Source: CAISIP01 sp031396205
Lineage (GTDB): Bacteria > Pseudomonadota > Gammaproteobacteria > Burkholderiales > Burkholderiaceae_C
Direction of reading: 5' to 3'
Assembly: GCA_031396205.1 (NCBI GenBank)
Contig: JANNKH010000074.1
Coordinates: forward strand, 12,264 to 76,263
DNA length: 64,000 nt
Under the pieces are notes generated by a model. The model was not told where the DNA came from. It did no database searches and was given only the letters and a program-made list of their open reading frames with translations. The translations under genes were made by a program, and so were the position numbers. Of the stretch, positions 33,712 through 42,645 are shown one piece after another; position 1 is the stretch's first letter; each line of letters opens with the position of its first letter.

Positions 33712-34367
33712 GGGTGCTCGTTGCGAGTATGCGGCCGTCTTTGCAGGCCTGTCGCAACTTGCGCTGCCGCGTCCCAGTCGGGTCCGGCGAACCAGGCATC
33801 GCCGTCCAGATAGGCGCGCAGCATCGGCAGGGCATCCAGGCCCCAGAATTGCTTTCCGTCCACGACCAGTGTCGGCACGCCAAACAGCCCGCTTGCGACG
33901 GCCGCATCGGTGGCTTGCCTGAGTTGCGCCTTGACCGGGTCGCTCAGCGGATCGCGCGCCGGCGCCAGTTGCCGGACCAGCGCCTGCGTGCGCTGCGGAT
34001 CGGCCGCATCCAGGCCCGTACACCAGACATGGCGAAAAATGGTCTCGGTGACATAGCGGTTGGGCAGCCCGTTATCAGCGCATGCCACGGCCAATCGCAG
34101 CAGCGGCAGTGGATTAAACGGATGCGCGACGGGCATCTGCAACTCGACCCCCATGACGTGGGCCAGCCAGGCCACCTGCCGATAGGTCCAGTCGCGCTTG
34201 GGCCGGATCTCGGCCGGGCCCAATTGCCCGTGGTGCTGCAGCAGACCGGCGAACAGCAACGGCCGGTACGTTACCGCATAACTGTGCCCCAGCAACGCCT
34301 GCGGCAACCGCTCAAAGGCCAGATAGGCATAGGGCGATAGGAAGTCAAAGTGGAAATCGATCTGTTT
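33708..34367 (-). CDS. 2-hydroxychromene-2-carboxylate isomerase-like (DsbA/GST-kappa fold)
   Basis: Thioredoxin-fold protein of about 219 residues. The N-terminal QIDFHFDFLSPYAYLAFERL has the Ser of HCCA isomerases and GST-kappa in place of the DsbA CxxC, and GLFGVPTLVVDGKQFWGLD is the cis-Pro strand. Family members isomerise hydroxychromene carboxylates in aromatic degradation with glutathione, but no aromatic pathway is near, so the role here is open. I prefer GTG 34367 because AAGGG lies eight bases upstream and the family begins there; GTG 34379 is the alternative. It is coupled to the ammonia-lyase gene by ATGA. Confidence 0.82.
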   Translation of the reverse strand, partial: KQIDFHFDFLSPYAYLAFERLPQALLGHSYAVTYRPLLFAGLLQHHGQLGPAEIRPKRDWTYRQVAWLAHVMGVELQMPVAHPFNPLPLLRLAVACADNGLPNRYVTETIFRHVWCTGLDAADPQRTQALVRQLAPARDPLSDPVKAQLRQATDAAVASGLFGVPTLVVDGKQFWGLDALPMLRAYLDGDAWFAGPDWDAAAQVATGLQRRPHTRNEHP

Positions 34368-34386
34368 CACACGCAACACCCTTCAT

Positions 34387-34635
34387 TCATGCTGACCCCG
34401 GCTGTGCTTGCGGCGCCCGGGCGTTGATCCGCTCGACGATGGAACGCCATATTGCACGTTTTCCGTCCTCGGCCATGCGTCCCCAGGCGATGATCTCGTC
34501 GATGTCGCGCAGGCAGCCCAGGCATAGCCCACTGTCCGGGTCCATGCGGCACACCGAAATGCACGGTGATGGCACCGGATGGGCCTGGTCCCACGCCAGC
34601 TCGGCCAGCGCCTGCAGGGTCTGAGCCTGATTCAT
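34387..34635 (-). CDS. DUF1289 domain protein
   Basis: 82 residues. The DUF1289 core is SPCISVCRMDPDSGLCLGCLRDIDEI with four cysteines in two pairs, followed by WGRMAEDGKRAIWRSIVERI. The cysteines could bind zinc or an iron-sulfur cluster; the family has no established function and is often a small partner near enzymes. The start ATG 34635 overlaps the ybaK stop as ATGA, so the two are coupled. Confidence 0.85.
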   Translation of the reverse strand: MNQAQTLQALAELAWDQAHPVPSPCISVCRMDPDSGLCLGCLRDIDEIIAWGRMAEDGKRAIWRSIVERINARAPQAQPGSA

Positions 34636-35150
34636 GCGGCCACCACCGGCTCGACCACATCGGCCACCGGCGCGCCCGTGAGCAACTCCAATTGTTGCGG
34701 GGTGAGCTTGAACACCGCATGCGGATGGCCGGCCGCAGCCCATATTTCGTCGAACCGAAACAGCTCGCGGTCGATCAGCGTGACACAGGCCTGCGCATGC
34801 GCCAGCGGCGCCACGCCCCCGATGGAAAAGCCAGTGCGTGACTTGACGAAATCCGCGTCCGCACGACCCAGCCTGGCGCCATTGCTGCAGACCAGTTCGG
34901 CGACCCGCGCCTCATGCACCCGCCGATCACCCGATGTGACGACCAGCACCGCCACATCATCGGACTTGCGCCGGAAAACGATGCTTTTGGCAATCTGGCC
35001 CAATGCCACACCCAGCGCGTCGGCCGCCAGCTGGGCAGTGCGGGCAGCCGCATCGAGCATCACCGGACTATGCGGATGCTGGCGTGATTGCAGCACGTCC
35101 AGGACGCGCCGCACCGGTTGAGGAAGGGAGTGGAGGTCGGAGCTGCACAT
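34632..35150 (-). CDS. YbaK/ProX-family aminoacyl-tRNA deacylase
   Basis: About 172 residues of the YbaK/EbsC editing fold: SLPQPVRRVLDVLQSR, a central KSIVFRRKSDDVAVLVVTSGDRRV with the conserved Lys, and SRTGFSIGGVAPLAHA with the GxxxGGVxP/PxG motif. Such proteins hydrolyse mischarged tRNAs (Cys- or Ala-tRNAPro). I chose ATG 35150; a GTG at 35201 that overlaps the lyase gene end would add 17 residues and cannot be excluded. It is co-oriented with the leucine genes, 40 bp after the HMG-CoA lyase stop. Confidence 0.87.
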   Translation of the reverse strand: MCSSDLHSLPQPVRRVLDVLQSRQHPHSPVMLDAAARTAQLAADALGVALGQIAKSIVFRRKSDDVAVLVVTSGDRRVHEARVAELVCSNGARLGRADADFVKSRTGFSIGGVAPLAHAQACVTLIDRELFRFDEIWAAAGHPHAVFKLTPQQLELLTGAPVADVVEPVVAA

Positions 35151-35190
35151 GGGCTGATGGTGAAAGCGAGTCAATTGCAAAGTGATGGGG

Positions 35191-36111
35191 TCAGATTTCA
35201 CGCTTGTTCAACAGCGCCGTAGCGGCTCGCGAACCGGACTTTCGCTGCAGGAATTCGCTGATGAACAGGCCGGCGTCGATCAGTTTGTCCATGTCGATGC
35301 CAGTGGTGATGCCCATGCCGTGCAGCATGTAGACCACGTCTTCGGTGGCAACGTTGCCGGTCGCCCCTTTGGCATAAGGACAACCGCCCAGGCCGGAGAT
35401 GGAGGTGTCGAATTGCCACACCCCCATTTCCAGGAACGCCAGCGTGTTGGCCAGGGCCTGGCCATAGGTATCGTGGAAATGCCCGGATATGTCATCCACC
35501 GCGAAGTGCTGCAACGTCGCATCCAGCGCGCGTTGCACCTTGATCGGTGTGCCGACGCCGATGGTGTCGGCCACTCCCACATGCTGCACGCCAATGCCGC
35601 GCATCAGTCCCGCCAGCATCGCCACCCGCTCGGGCGCGATGTCGCCCTCGTACGGACAGCCGACGGCGCAGGACATGGCCCCGCGCACGAAGATGCCCTG
35701 ATCACGCGCGGCTGCCGCCACTGGGCGAAATCGCTCAATGCTCTCGGCGATCGAGCAGTTGATGTTGCGCTGGCTGAACGCCTCGCTGGCGGCGCCAAAC
35801 ACCACGATCTCGTCGGGCCAATGTGCCCTGTCCAGTGCCAGCGCCGCCTCCAGCCCCCTGAGATTGGGAGTCAGGACGGAATAGCGCACGCCGGGTTTAC
35901 GCGTGATGCCGGACATCACCTGTGCGTTGTCGACCATTTGCGGCACCCACTTCGGGCTCACAAAACTGGTGACCTCGATCTCGCGCAGGCCGGCCTCCTG
36001 CAAACGGTGCACCAGGCCGATCTTGATCTCGGCCGGAACCGTCTGTTTCTCGTTCTGCAGCCCATCGCGCGGGCCCACCTCGACCAGCTTGACGGTTTGA
36101 GGCAATGTCAT
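35191..36111 (-). CDS. mvaB: Hydroxymethylglutaryl-CoA lyase
   Basis: Cleaves HMG-CoA to acetyl-CoA and acetoacetate, the last step of leucine catabolism. It has 306 residues with DRE-TIM metallolyase fold: KLVEVGPRDGLQNEK (metal-binding Asp and catalytic Arg-Asp), TSFVSPKWVPQM, the metal ligands in HFHDTYGQALAN, and the active-site Cys loop SISGLGGCPYAKGATGN, the diagnostic signature of this family. It follows the GhrA-like gene by 39 bp within the operon. Confidence 0.95.
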   Translation of the reverse strand: MTLPQTVKLVEVGPRDGLQNEKQTVPAEIKIGLVHRLQEAGLREIEVTSFVSPKWVPQMVDNAQVMSGITRKPGVRYSVLTPNLRGLEAALALDRAHWPDEIVVFGAASEAFSQRNINCSIAESIERFRPVAAAARDQGIFVRGAMSCAVGCPYEGDIAPERVAMLAGLMRGIGVQHVGVADTIGVGTPIKVQRALDATLQHFAVDDISGHFHDTYGQALANTLAFLEMGVWQFDTSISGLGGCPYAKGATGNVATEDVVYMLHGMGITTGIDMDKLIDAGLFISEFLQRKSGSRAATALLNKREI

Positions 36112-36150
36112 GGCATGTCCTTGGAGTCGTTCATTGGGGCATGCGGCGCA

Positions 36151-37074
36151 TCAATATCCGCGCTGCAGGTCAACCATACCCGCAACTGCCTCGCCACGCT
36201 CCAGCGCCAGTATCTTGCCCGCAATCTGGGCGACACTTTCCTTGCGCAGCGTCTGGGCCGAGGTATGCGGCGTGACCCGGATCTTCGGATGGCGCCAGAA
36301 CGCATGCTGCAGCGGCAGGGGCTCGTTGCGAAACACATCGAGTGTCGCACCGGCCAGGTGGCCGGTGTCGAGCAAGGCCAGCAAGTCGTCATCCACCAGA
36401 TGCTCGCCGCGCGCCACATTCACCAGATAGGCACCGGCCGGCAATTGCGACAGGTTGGCGCGGCACAGGATGTCGCCCGTGTCGGGCGTCAACGGCAACA
36501 GGCACACCAACGCCTGGCTGCCTGCCAGGAACGCGCCCAGTTCCGCGTGCCCGGCATAACACCGCACTCCATCTACCTGGCGGGCGCTGCGGCTCCAGCC
36601 AAGGACGGGAAAATCGAATTGGCGCAGGTGCTGGGCGACGCGGGCGCCCAGCACACCCAATCCCAGGATGCCGACCGCGAATACGGCCCTGTTGCGCGCC
36701 GGTCGTTGTCGCCACAGACCATGTCCGGCCTGTTCCTCATAGGCGGCGAACTCCCGAAAATGCCGGCTCACGGCATGGCAGACATACTCGGCCATCTGCA
36801 CGCCCATGCCGGCATCGTCGAGCCGTATCAGCGTCAAGTCCGCCGGCAGGCGCAGGCGCAGCAGTTTGTCAACGCCCGCGCCGACATTGAACAGGGCCTT
36901 GAGCCGGGTCTGCTGGTCGATGAAGGCCTGCGGCGGAGCCCAGGCCACCGCGTAGTCGGCCGGAGCGCTTCCATCGATCCAGGCATCGACCCGTACCCCG
37001 GGCAGATGCTGGCGCAGCGCCTCCAGCCAGGGTTCCGCCGGGGTGGACGGATCACAGAAACTGACCCGCAGCAT
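36151..37074 (-). CDS. ghrA: D-2-hydroxyacid dehydrogenase, GhrA-like glyoxylate/hydroxypyruvate reductase
   Basis: NAD(P)H-dependent reductase of 307 aa. The nucleotide fold contains VGILGLGVLGARVAQHL with the GxGxxG core and a basic WSRSARQ segment, which favours NADPH. The catalytic Arg is in NVARGEHLVDDDLL, Glu in DVFRNEPLP and His in TPHTSAQTL, matching the GhrA subfamily. It would reduce glyoxylate or hydroxypyruvate. Its ATG overlaps the mccA stop (TGATG), which indicates coupling. Its place in a leucine operon is not explained by the pathway. Confidence 0.85.
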   Translation of the reverse strand: MLRVSFCDPSTPAEPWLEALRQHLPGVRVDAWIDGSAPADYAVAWAPPQAFIDQQTRLKALFNVGAGVDKLLRLRLPADLTLIRLDDAGMGVQMAEYVCHAVSRHFREFAAYEEQAGHGLWRQRPARNRAVFAVGILGLGVLGARVAQHLRQFDFPVLGWSRSARQVDGVRCYAGHAELGAFLAGSQALVCLLPLTPDTGDILCRANLSQLPAGAYLVNVARGEHLVDDDLLALLDTGHLAGATLDVFRNEPLPLQHAFWRHPKIRVTPHTSAQTLRKESVAQIAGKILALERGEAVAGMVDLQRGY

Positions 37075-39077
37075 CAGGAAACCATGGTCAACAATTCGGC
37101 GCCTTCGGCCACCTGGTCGCCTGGCGCGTAGAGAATTTCGCCCACCGTGCCGTCACCCGGCGCGGCAATGGTGTGTTCCATCTTCATCGCCTCCATCACC
37201 GCCAGGGCCTGGCCCCTGCTGACCTTGTCGCCGGCCTTGACGGCGAAAGACAAAACCTTGCCCGGCATCGGCGCGGTCAGTCGCCCGGCCTCGCCGTGGA
37301 CATCCCCGGCATGGTCCAGCAGGTCAATCGCCAGGATCCGGGTCGCGCCATGGGGTGCGAACACATGCACCCAATCACCCTGCCGGTACACCTGGACCCG
37401 ATGGCGCTGTCCGCCGTATTCCAGATCGATACTGCCGTCCGCCGGATGAAATTGCAGACCGGCATTGACTGTGCCAATCCGCAGTTGCAGTGCACCGTCA
37501 TGCAGGTAGGACAGCGCGGCCTCGATCGCTTCGCCATGGAACTCGAAGCCGAAACGCCGGACCGCGATCCCAAACGCGCGCCAGCCGTCGCGCCGGCTGA
37601 ATGGATCGGATCGCTCAAGCGCGCGTTCACCAAGTACCGTGTGTGCGATCGACGCAGCCACTGCGAAAGCGAGCCCCACCGGCTCTTGCTTGAACAAGGC
37701 AGCCTCCTCGCGCGCAATCAGCGCGGTGTCCAGGTCGGCATTGGCAAACGATGCGCTGCGGGTCACATAACGCAGGAACTGGACATTGGTGTTGATTCCG
37801 ACGATGTGCGTCTGCGCCAGCGCCGTATCCAGCCTGGCCAAGGCCTGTGCCCGGTCGGCGCCGACCACGATCAGCTTGGCCACCATGGAATCGTAGAACG
37901 GCGAGATGGCATCACCCTCTCTGACGCCGTCGTCCACCCGCACTGCGCCGTCGGCGCCTGCGCGCTCGAAGCTCACGCCATGCGGCTTGCGGTAGATATG
38001 CAGACTGCCAGTGGCGGGCAGGAACTGGTTGTCCGGGCTCTCGGCGCAAATGCGCGCCTCGATGGCATGGCCATGGATGCGCAGCTGATCCTGCGCCAGA
38101 GGCAGTCGCTCGCCGCTGGCCACCCGCAGTTGCCATTCCACCAGATCCTGCCCGGTGATCGCCTCCGTCACCGGATGCTCCACCTGCAGCCGGGTGTTCA
38201 TCTCCATGAAGAAGAACTTCATGCCGCCGTCGGGGCGCTGTTCGACGATGAACTCGACCGTGCCGGCGCCAACATAGTCAACCGCACGCGCGGCGGCAAC
38301 CGCTGCGGCGCCCATTTGGGTGCGCATCGCATCCGTCATGCCCGGCGCGGGGGCTTCCTCCAACACCTTCTGGTGCCTGCGCTGAACCGAGCAATCGCGC
38401 TCGAACAGGTGTACATAGTTGCCATGGCTGTCACCAAATACCTGGATCTCGATATGGCGTGGGCGCTGCACGTACTTTTCGATCAAAACCGCATCCATGC
38501 CAAAGCTGTTGGTCGCCTCGCGCTTGCAGGATGCCAGCGCGGCGTCGAATTCCTCATCTTTCTCGACGATGCGCATGCCCTTGCCTCCGCCACCGGCGCT
38601 GGCCTTGATCAGCACCGGGTATCCGATACGGGCCGCTTCCGAGCGCAGCAGTTCCGGATCCTGCGCCGCGGCGTGATAGCCCGGCACCAGCGGCACTCCG
38701 GCAGCTTCCATCAACTGCTTGGACTCGGCCTTCAAGCCCATGGCCTTGATCGCTGACGGCGGGGGGCCAATGAACACCAGGTCGGCATCGGCGCAGGCCT
38801 GCGCAAACGCCTCGTTCTCGCTCAGGAACCCGTAACCCGGGTGCACCGCCTGCGCGCCGGTGGCCTTGGCGGCTGCAAGGATGGCCTGCCAGCGCAGGTA
38901 GCTGTCCCTGGGCGCACTGCCGCCGACGTGCACCGATTCATCGCAGGCCGCCACATGTTTCGCGTGGGCGTCGGCGTCCGAATACACGGCCACCGTGCGA
39001 ATGCCCATACGGCGCGCCGTGGCCGCGACCCGGCAGGCGATTTCGCCCCTGTTGGCGATCAGAATCTTGGTGAACAT
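37074..39077 (-). CDS. mccA: 3-methylcrotonyl-CoA carboxylase, biotin-containing alpha subunit
   Basis: ATP-dependent biotin carboxylase plus biotin carrier, 667 aa. The N-terminus MFTKILIANRGEIACRV opens the biotin-carboxylase domain, with the ATP-grasp glycine loop GGGGKGMRIVE at about 165, FMEMNTRLQVEHPVTE at about 290 and RICAESPDNQFLPATG. A BT-type linker follows, and the C-terminal carrier domain has the biotinylation motif VMEAMKMEHTI. It charges biotin with bicarbonate for transfer to methylcrotonyl-CoA by MccB. The start ATG 39077 is supported by GAGGAA upstream; a 53-residue extension is not credible. Confidence 0.95.
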   Translation of the reverse strand: MFTKILIANRGEIACRVAATARRMGIRTVAVYSDADAHAKHVAACDESVHVGGSAPRDSYLRWQAILAAAKATGAQAVHPGYGFLSENEAFAQACADADLVFIGPPPSAIKAMGLKAESKQLMEAAGVPLVPGYHAAAQDPELLRSEAARIGYPVLIKASAGGGGKGMRIVEKDEEFDAALASCKREATNSFGMDAVLIEKYVQRPRHIEIQVFGDSHGNYVHLFERDCSVQRRHQKVLEEAPAPGMTDAMRTQMGAAAVAAARAVDYVGAGTVEFIVEQRPDGGMKFFFMEMNTRLQVEHPVTEAITGQDLVEWQLRVASGERLPLAQDQLRIHGHAIEARICAESPDNQFLPATGSLHIYRKPHGVSFERAGADGAVRVDDGVREGDAISPFYDSMVAKLIVVGADRAQALARLDTALAQTHIVGINTNVQFLRYVTRSASFANADLDTALIAREEAALFKQEPVGLAFAVAASIAHTVLGERALERSDPFSRRDGWRAFGIAVRRFGFEFHGEAIEAALSYLHDGALQLRIGTVNAGLQFHPADGSIDLEYGGQRHRVQVYRQGDWVHVFAPHGATRILAIDLLDHAGDVHGEAGRLTAPMPGKVLSFAVKAGDKVSRGQALAVMEAMKMEHTIAAPGDGTVGEILYAPGDQVAEGAELLTMVS

Positions 39078-39085
39078 GTTCTTCC

Positions 39086-39772
39086 TCAATGGGCGGGCGC
39101 TGGCGTCAACCAGGACCCGATGCGGCGAAGCATCGCTTTCAAAAATGCCAGTAGCACAATCAGCAGCCAGGTCATCAGCAACAGCGCAACGATCAGCGCC
39201 ACGCCGAACACCAGCGGGTGCTGTGTTGCCAGCCATAGTGCGCCAAGCACCAGCCCGTCTTCGACCAGGCTCACACCGATGTTGGAGAACGGCTCGGGCG
39301 AGGTGTTGACTGCCGCGCGCGTGGTTGCCTTGGTGGCAAACGAACTTGCCGCCAGCGTGCCTCCCATCACCCCGGCGATCGCGGCCATGCTGCCGTTGTC
39401 AACGCCGAACACTCCGGCTGCCAGCAGTGCGCCGCCGGGAATCCGGATTACCGCGTGCAGCAGATCCCACAAACTGTCGAGCCCTGGGATCTTGTCCGCG
39501 AAAAACTCGACAAACAGCATCATGCCGCTGGCCAGCAGCATGAGCGGATGCTGCAGCAGCTGCAAGCTGCCTGGCAGGGGGATCCAGCCCATGAAGCCCG
39601 ACCAGCCCATCAGGAACAACACCGCGTACAGGCGCAGGCCGCTGGCCCAGCCCAGGGCTGCAGCCAGCGCCAGCAACGCAGGCATGTCCATCGACTGGAC
39701 GCCGCCTGCCAGCGCCGCGCCCGCAGGGCTGAGCACGGACTGCAGTTGGTCGATCCAGGTCTGCATCGCCAC
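39086..39772 (-). CDS. DUF4126 membrane protein
   Basis: 228 residues with at least five TM segments (MPALLALAAALGWASGLRLYAVLFLMG, LMLLASGMMLFVEFFADKIPG, MAAIAGVMGGTLAASSFATK, LVLGALWLATQHPLVFG, VALLLMTWLLIVLLAFL). The DUF4126 core is SGLRLYAVLFLMGWSGFMGW and KIPGLDSLWDLLHAVIRIPGGALLA. Function unknown. It is tightly placed, two bases after mccB and eight before mccA, between the subunits of one enzyme. The first codon is GTG 39772; ATG 39766 is possible. Confidence 0.85.
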   Translation of the reverse strand: MAMQTWIDQLQSVLSPAGAALAGGVQSMDMPALLALAAALGWASGLRLYAVLFLMGWSGFMGWIPLPGSLQLLQHPLMLLASGMMLFVEFFADKIPGLDSLWDLLHAVIRIPGGALLAAGVFGVDNGSMAAIAGVMGGTLAASSFATKATTRAAVNTSPEPFSNIGVSLVEDGLVLGALWLATQHPLVFGVALIVALLLMTWLLIVLLAFLKAMLRRIGSWLTPAPAH

Positions 39773-39774
39773 CG

Positions 39775-41397
39775 CTACATCCGGAAAAGGCCGAACGTCG
39801 TGTCCGGAATCGGTGCATTGAGTGACGCACTCAGGCCCAGCGCCAGCACCCGTCGCGTGTCGGCCGGGTCGATCACGCCGTCATCCCACAGCCGTGCCGT
39901 GGCGAAATACGGATGGCCCTGCTCCTCGTACTGGTTGCGGATCGGCGCCTTGAAGGCTTCCTCCTCCTCCATGCTCCAGCGCTCGCCCCGACCCTCGATA
40001 CCGTCGCGCCGCACCGTGGCCAGTACCGCGGCGGCCTGCTCGCCGCCCATGACCGAGATGCGCGCGTTCGGCCACATCCACAGGAAACGCGGCGAGAAGG
40101 CGCGACCGCACATGCCATAGTTTCCGGCACCGAAACTGCCACCGATGATGATGGTGAACTTGGGCACTGCGGCGGTCGCCACAGCCGTCACCATCTTGGC
40201 ACCGTTGCGCGCAATGCCCTCATTCTCGTATTTGCGCCCCACCATGAAGCCGGTGATGTTCTGCAAAAACACCAGCGGCACCTTGCGTTGGCAGCACAGT
40301 TCAATGAAATGGGTGCCCTTGAGCGCCGACTCGCTGAACAGGATGCCGTTGTTGGCGATGATGCCCACCGGCATGCCTTCGACGTGCGCAAAACCGCAGA
40401 CCAGCGTAGTGCCGTAGCGCGCCTTGAACTCGTCGAATTCGGAGCCGTCGACGACGCGGGCGATGATCTCGCGCACGTCGAATGGCTTGCGGGTGTCGAC
40501 CGGGATCACGCCATAGAGCTCCTGAGCATCGAAACGTGGTTCTGCCGGGGCCACATGCACCACCGACTTGCGCTTGGCACTGTTGAGATTGCGGATCGCG
40601 TTGCGGGCGATCTGTAGTGCATGCAGGTCGTTTTCGGCGAGGTGGTCGACCACGCCAGACAGGCGGGTGTGCACATCCCCACCGCCGAGGTCTTCTGCGC
40701 TGACTACCTCGCCGGTGGCCGCTTTCACCAGCGGCGGGCCGCCCAGGAAGATGGTGCCCTGGTTGCGCACAATGATGCTCTCGTCGCTCATGGCCGGCAC
40801 ATACGCGCCGCCAGCGGTGCAGCTGCCCATCACCACCGCCACCTGCGCAATACCCTGCGCACTCAGGTTGGCCTGGTTGAAGAAGATGCGGCCAAAGTGG
40901 TCGCGATCCGGAAACACCTCGTCCTGGTTCGGCAGATTGGCGCCGCCGGAATCGACCAGGTAGATGCAGGGCAGGCGGTTCTGCTGCGCAATCTCCTGCG
41001 CCCGCACGTGCTTCTTGACGGTCAGTGGATAGTAGGTTCCACCCTTGACCGTCGCATCGTTGCACACCACCATGCAATCAATACCGCTGACACGACCGAT
41101 GCCGGCGATGAGTCCGGCGCACGGCGCACTGTCGCTGCCGTCTCGATCCGGATACATGCCCAGAGCCGCCAAAGGACTGAGCTCCAGGAACGGCGTGCCA
41201 GGATCGAGCAGCATCTGCACCCGGTCCCGCGGCAGCAGCTTGCCGCGCGCCGTGTGCTTGGCCCGGGCTGCGTCTCCACCACCATGCTGTGCCTTGGCAA
41301 TCTGGGTATTGAGGTCGGCCACCACCGCGCGCATGGCATTGGCGTTGGCCAGGAAGTCGCTCGCGCGCGGGTTTAGTTTTGATTCGAGTATCGGCAT
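39775..41397 (-). CDS. mccB: 3-methylcrotonyl-CoA carboxylase, carboxyltransferase beta subunit
   Basis: Transfers the carboxyl group from biotin to 3-methylcrotonyl-CoA to give 3-methylglutaconyl-CoA. It has 540 residues, the usual MccB size. The N-terminal crotonase half has GGGDAARAKHTARGKLLPRDR and SGGANLPNQDEVFPDRDHFGRIF; the C-terminal half has NNGILFSESALKGTHFIELC, IIGGSFGAGNYGMCGRAFSP and WPNARISVMGGEQAA, which form the two oxyanion holes. AGGAA lies five bases before the start. Confidence 0.96.
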   Translation of the reverse strand: MPILESKLNPRASDFLANANAMRAVVADLNTQIAKAQHGGGDAARAKHTARGKLLPRDRVQMLLDPGTPFLELSPLAALGMYPDRDGSDSAPCAGLIAGIGRVSGIDCMVVCNDATVKGGTYYPLTVKKHVRAQEIAQQNRLPCIYLVDSGGANLPNQDEVFPDRDHFGRIFFNQANLSAQGIAQVAVVMGSCTAGGAYVPAMSDESIIVRNQGTIFLGGPPLVKAATGEVVSAEDLGGGDVHTRLSGVVDHLAENDLHALQIARNAIRNLNSAKRKSVVHVAPAEPRFDAQELYGVIPVDTRKPFDVREIIARVVDGSEFDEFKARYGTTLVCGFAHVEGMPVGIIANNGILFSESALKGTHFIELCCQRKVPLVFLQNITGFMVGRKYENEGIARNGAKMVTAVATAAVPKFTIIIGGSFGAGNYGMCGRAFSPRFLWMWPNARISVMGGEQAAAVLATVRRDGIEGRGERWSMEEEEAFKAPIRNQYEEQGHPYFATARLWDDGVIDPADTRRVLALGLSASLNAPIPDTTFGLFRM

Positions 41398-41436
41398 GTC
41401 GATTCCTGCTTCTTGTTCGTTGTCTGCCCGATGGAA

Positions 41437-42087
41437 CTACTGCAGCAGCTGCGCCAGATCAGCCATGTCGGCAAACACCTCGGATGCACCGGCATCGCGC
41501 AGTGCAGCCCCCTCACCCTGCGGCGCATAGGCGAACACGAAAGCACCAGCAGCAATGCCCGCCGTGACACCCGTCACCGTGTCCTCTATGACTGCGCAGC
41601 GTTTGGGATCGACCTTGAGCGCGTCGGCCGCAGCGAGATACACGTCAGGAAACGGCTTGGAACGCGGTGTCTCGTAGCCGCTGAATATGCGACCCTCGAA
41701 ATAGTTCATCAGGCCGACCTTGCGCAGCTGCAGCTCGACCTTGAAACGGTCCGCGCCGGAGGCGCAGGCAATCCGCGCGCCATAGCCGGCATGGATACAG
41801 TGCACCGCCTCATGGATGTTCGGAATGGGCATCAGTTGCTCCATCAATGCGGCGTTGCGGCGCTGCTGGAACTGGGCCAACCAAACCGCGTCCACTGCGC
41901 GCCCGGTGTGACTGGCGATCAGGGCCAACTCCTCCTTCAGCGCCTTGCCTACGAAATGGCGCATGCACTCTTGCTGGGTGAGCTGCCAGCCGAGTTCTCG
42001 CAGCATTGCGCGCAGCACACGGTTGGTAATCGGTTCGGAGTCGACCAGTACGCCATCGCAGTCAAACAGCACGGCTTCAAACTTCAT
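41437..42087 (-). CDS. HAD-IA phosphatase (phosphoglycolate phosphatase-like)
   Basis: 216 residues. Motif I VLFDCDGVLVDSEP, motif II CASGADRFKVE, motif III lysine in SKPFPDVYLAAA and motif IV VIEDTVTGVTAG are intact, so it should be an active Mg-dependent phosphatase. The substrate may be phosphoglycolate or a sugar phosphate; phosphoglycolate would fit with the glyoxylate reductase GhrA encoded in the same operon (inference). ATG 42087 follows AGGAC by eight bases. Confidence 0.82.
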   Translation of the reverse strand: MKFEAVLFDCDGVLVDSEPITNRVLRAMLRELGWQLTQQECMRHFVGKALKEELALIASHTGRAVDAVWLAQFQQRRNAALMEQLMPIPNIHEAVHCIHAGYGARIACASGADRFKVELQLRKVGLMNYFEGRIFSGYETPRSKPFPDVYLAAADALKVDPKRCAVIEDTVTGVTAGIAAGAFVFAYAPQGEGAALRDAGASEVFADMADLAQLLQ

Positions 42088-42124
42088 AAGGCAAAGTCCT
42101 GCGGCTGGCTCTGCGCAATTGCAC

Positions 42125-42547
42125 TCATGGCTTGCCCTTGCTTCGCGCCTTGCTCTCATCGAGTGTCTCGGTCGGTGCGCCGGCCTTGGTCCATCCCGCC
42201 CAGCCGCCGTCGATGTGGGCGACATTGGTCATGCCCATGTCCTGCAGCGACTTGGCCGCCAGCGCGCTGCGCCAGCCGGCGCCACAAAACAGCACGAACT
42301 GGCGCGATTCGTCGGCGAACACCGGCTTGTGGTAGGGCGACGCAGGATCGACCCAGAACTCCAGCATGCCGCGCGGCGCATGCAAGGCGCCGATGATCGT
42401 TCCGCCCGCGAGCTCGCGGATGTCGCGGATGTCGACGATCTGCAGAGCGGGGTCCTCCAGGCGCGCGCGCACCTGCTCGACGCTGTAGGTCGTCACCTCG
42501 GCCATCGCTTCGTTCACCAGCTGTTGGTATCCCTTGGTGATTGGCAT
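42125..42547 (-). CDS. Rhodanese-like domain protein
   Basis: 140 residues with one rhodanese domain: IVDIRDIRELAGGTIIGALHAPRGMLEFW and the active-site loop LFCGAGWRSALAAKSL with the catalytic Cys, ending MTNVAHIDGGWAGWTKAG. It may carry persulfide sulfur, for example from thiosulfate, and can serve as a sulfur-handling or stress protein. It lies 98 bp after the acyl-CoA dehydrogenase and 37 bp before the HAD gene. Confidence 0.88.
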   Translation of the reverse strand: MPITKGYQQLVNEAMAEVTTYSVEQVRARLEDPALQIVDIRDIRELAGGTIIGALHAPRGMLEFWVDPASPYHKPVFADESRQFVLFCGAGWRSALAAKSLQDMGMTNVAHIDGGWAGWTKAGAPTETLDESKARSKGKP

Positions 42548-42645
42548 GTCGCTCGCTCCGAATTTGTAAGGGCTTTCGGCCCGTTGTCGATTGCTTTCAA
42601 GGGTCCAAGGTGGCCCAGTTTCCGGTCAGGATCAGTACCGACGCA

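Noticed and set aside
35182..37131. 649-codon plus-strand ORF opposite the HMG-CoA lyase and GhrA-like genes
   Set aside because: Shadow frame of two well-supported enzymes; composition (His, Gln, Arg-rich) and lack of domains argue against coding.
42575..42590. Hairpin GGGC-CGAAA-GCCC before the rhodanese gene as a terminator that splits the leucine operon
   Set aside because: The stem is only four base pairs and has no U-run; the 98-bp gap alone is not evidence of an operon break.
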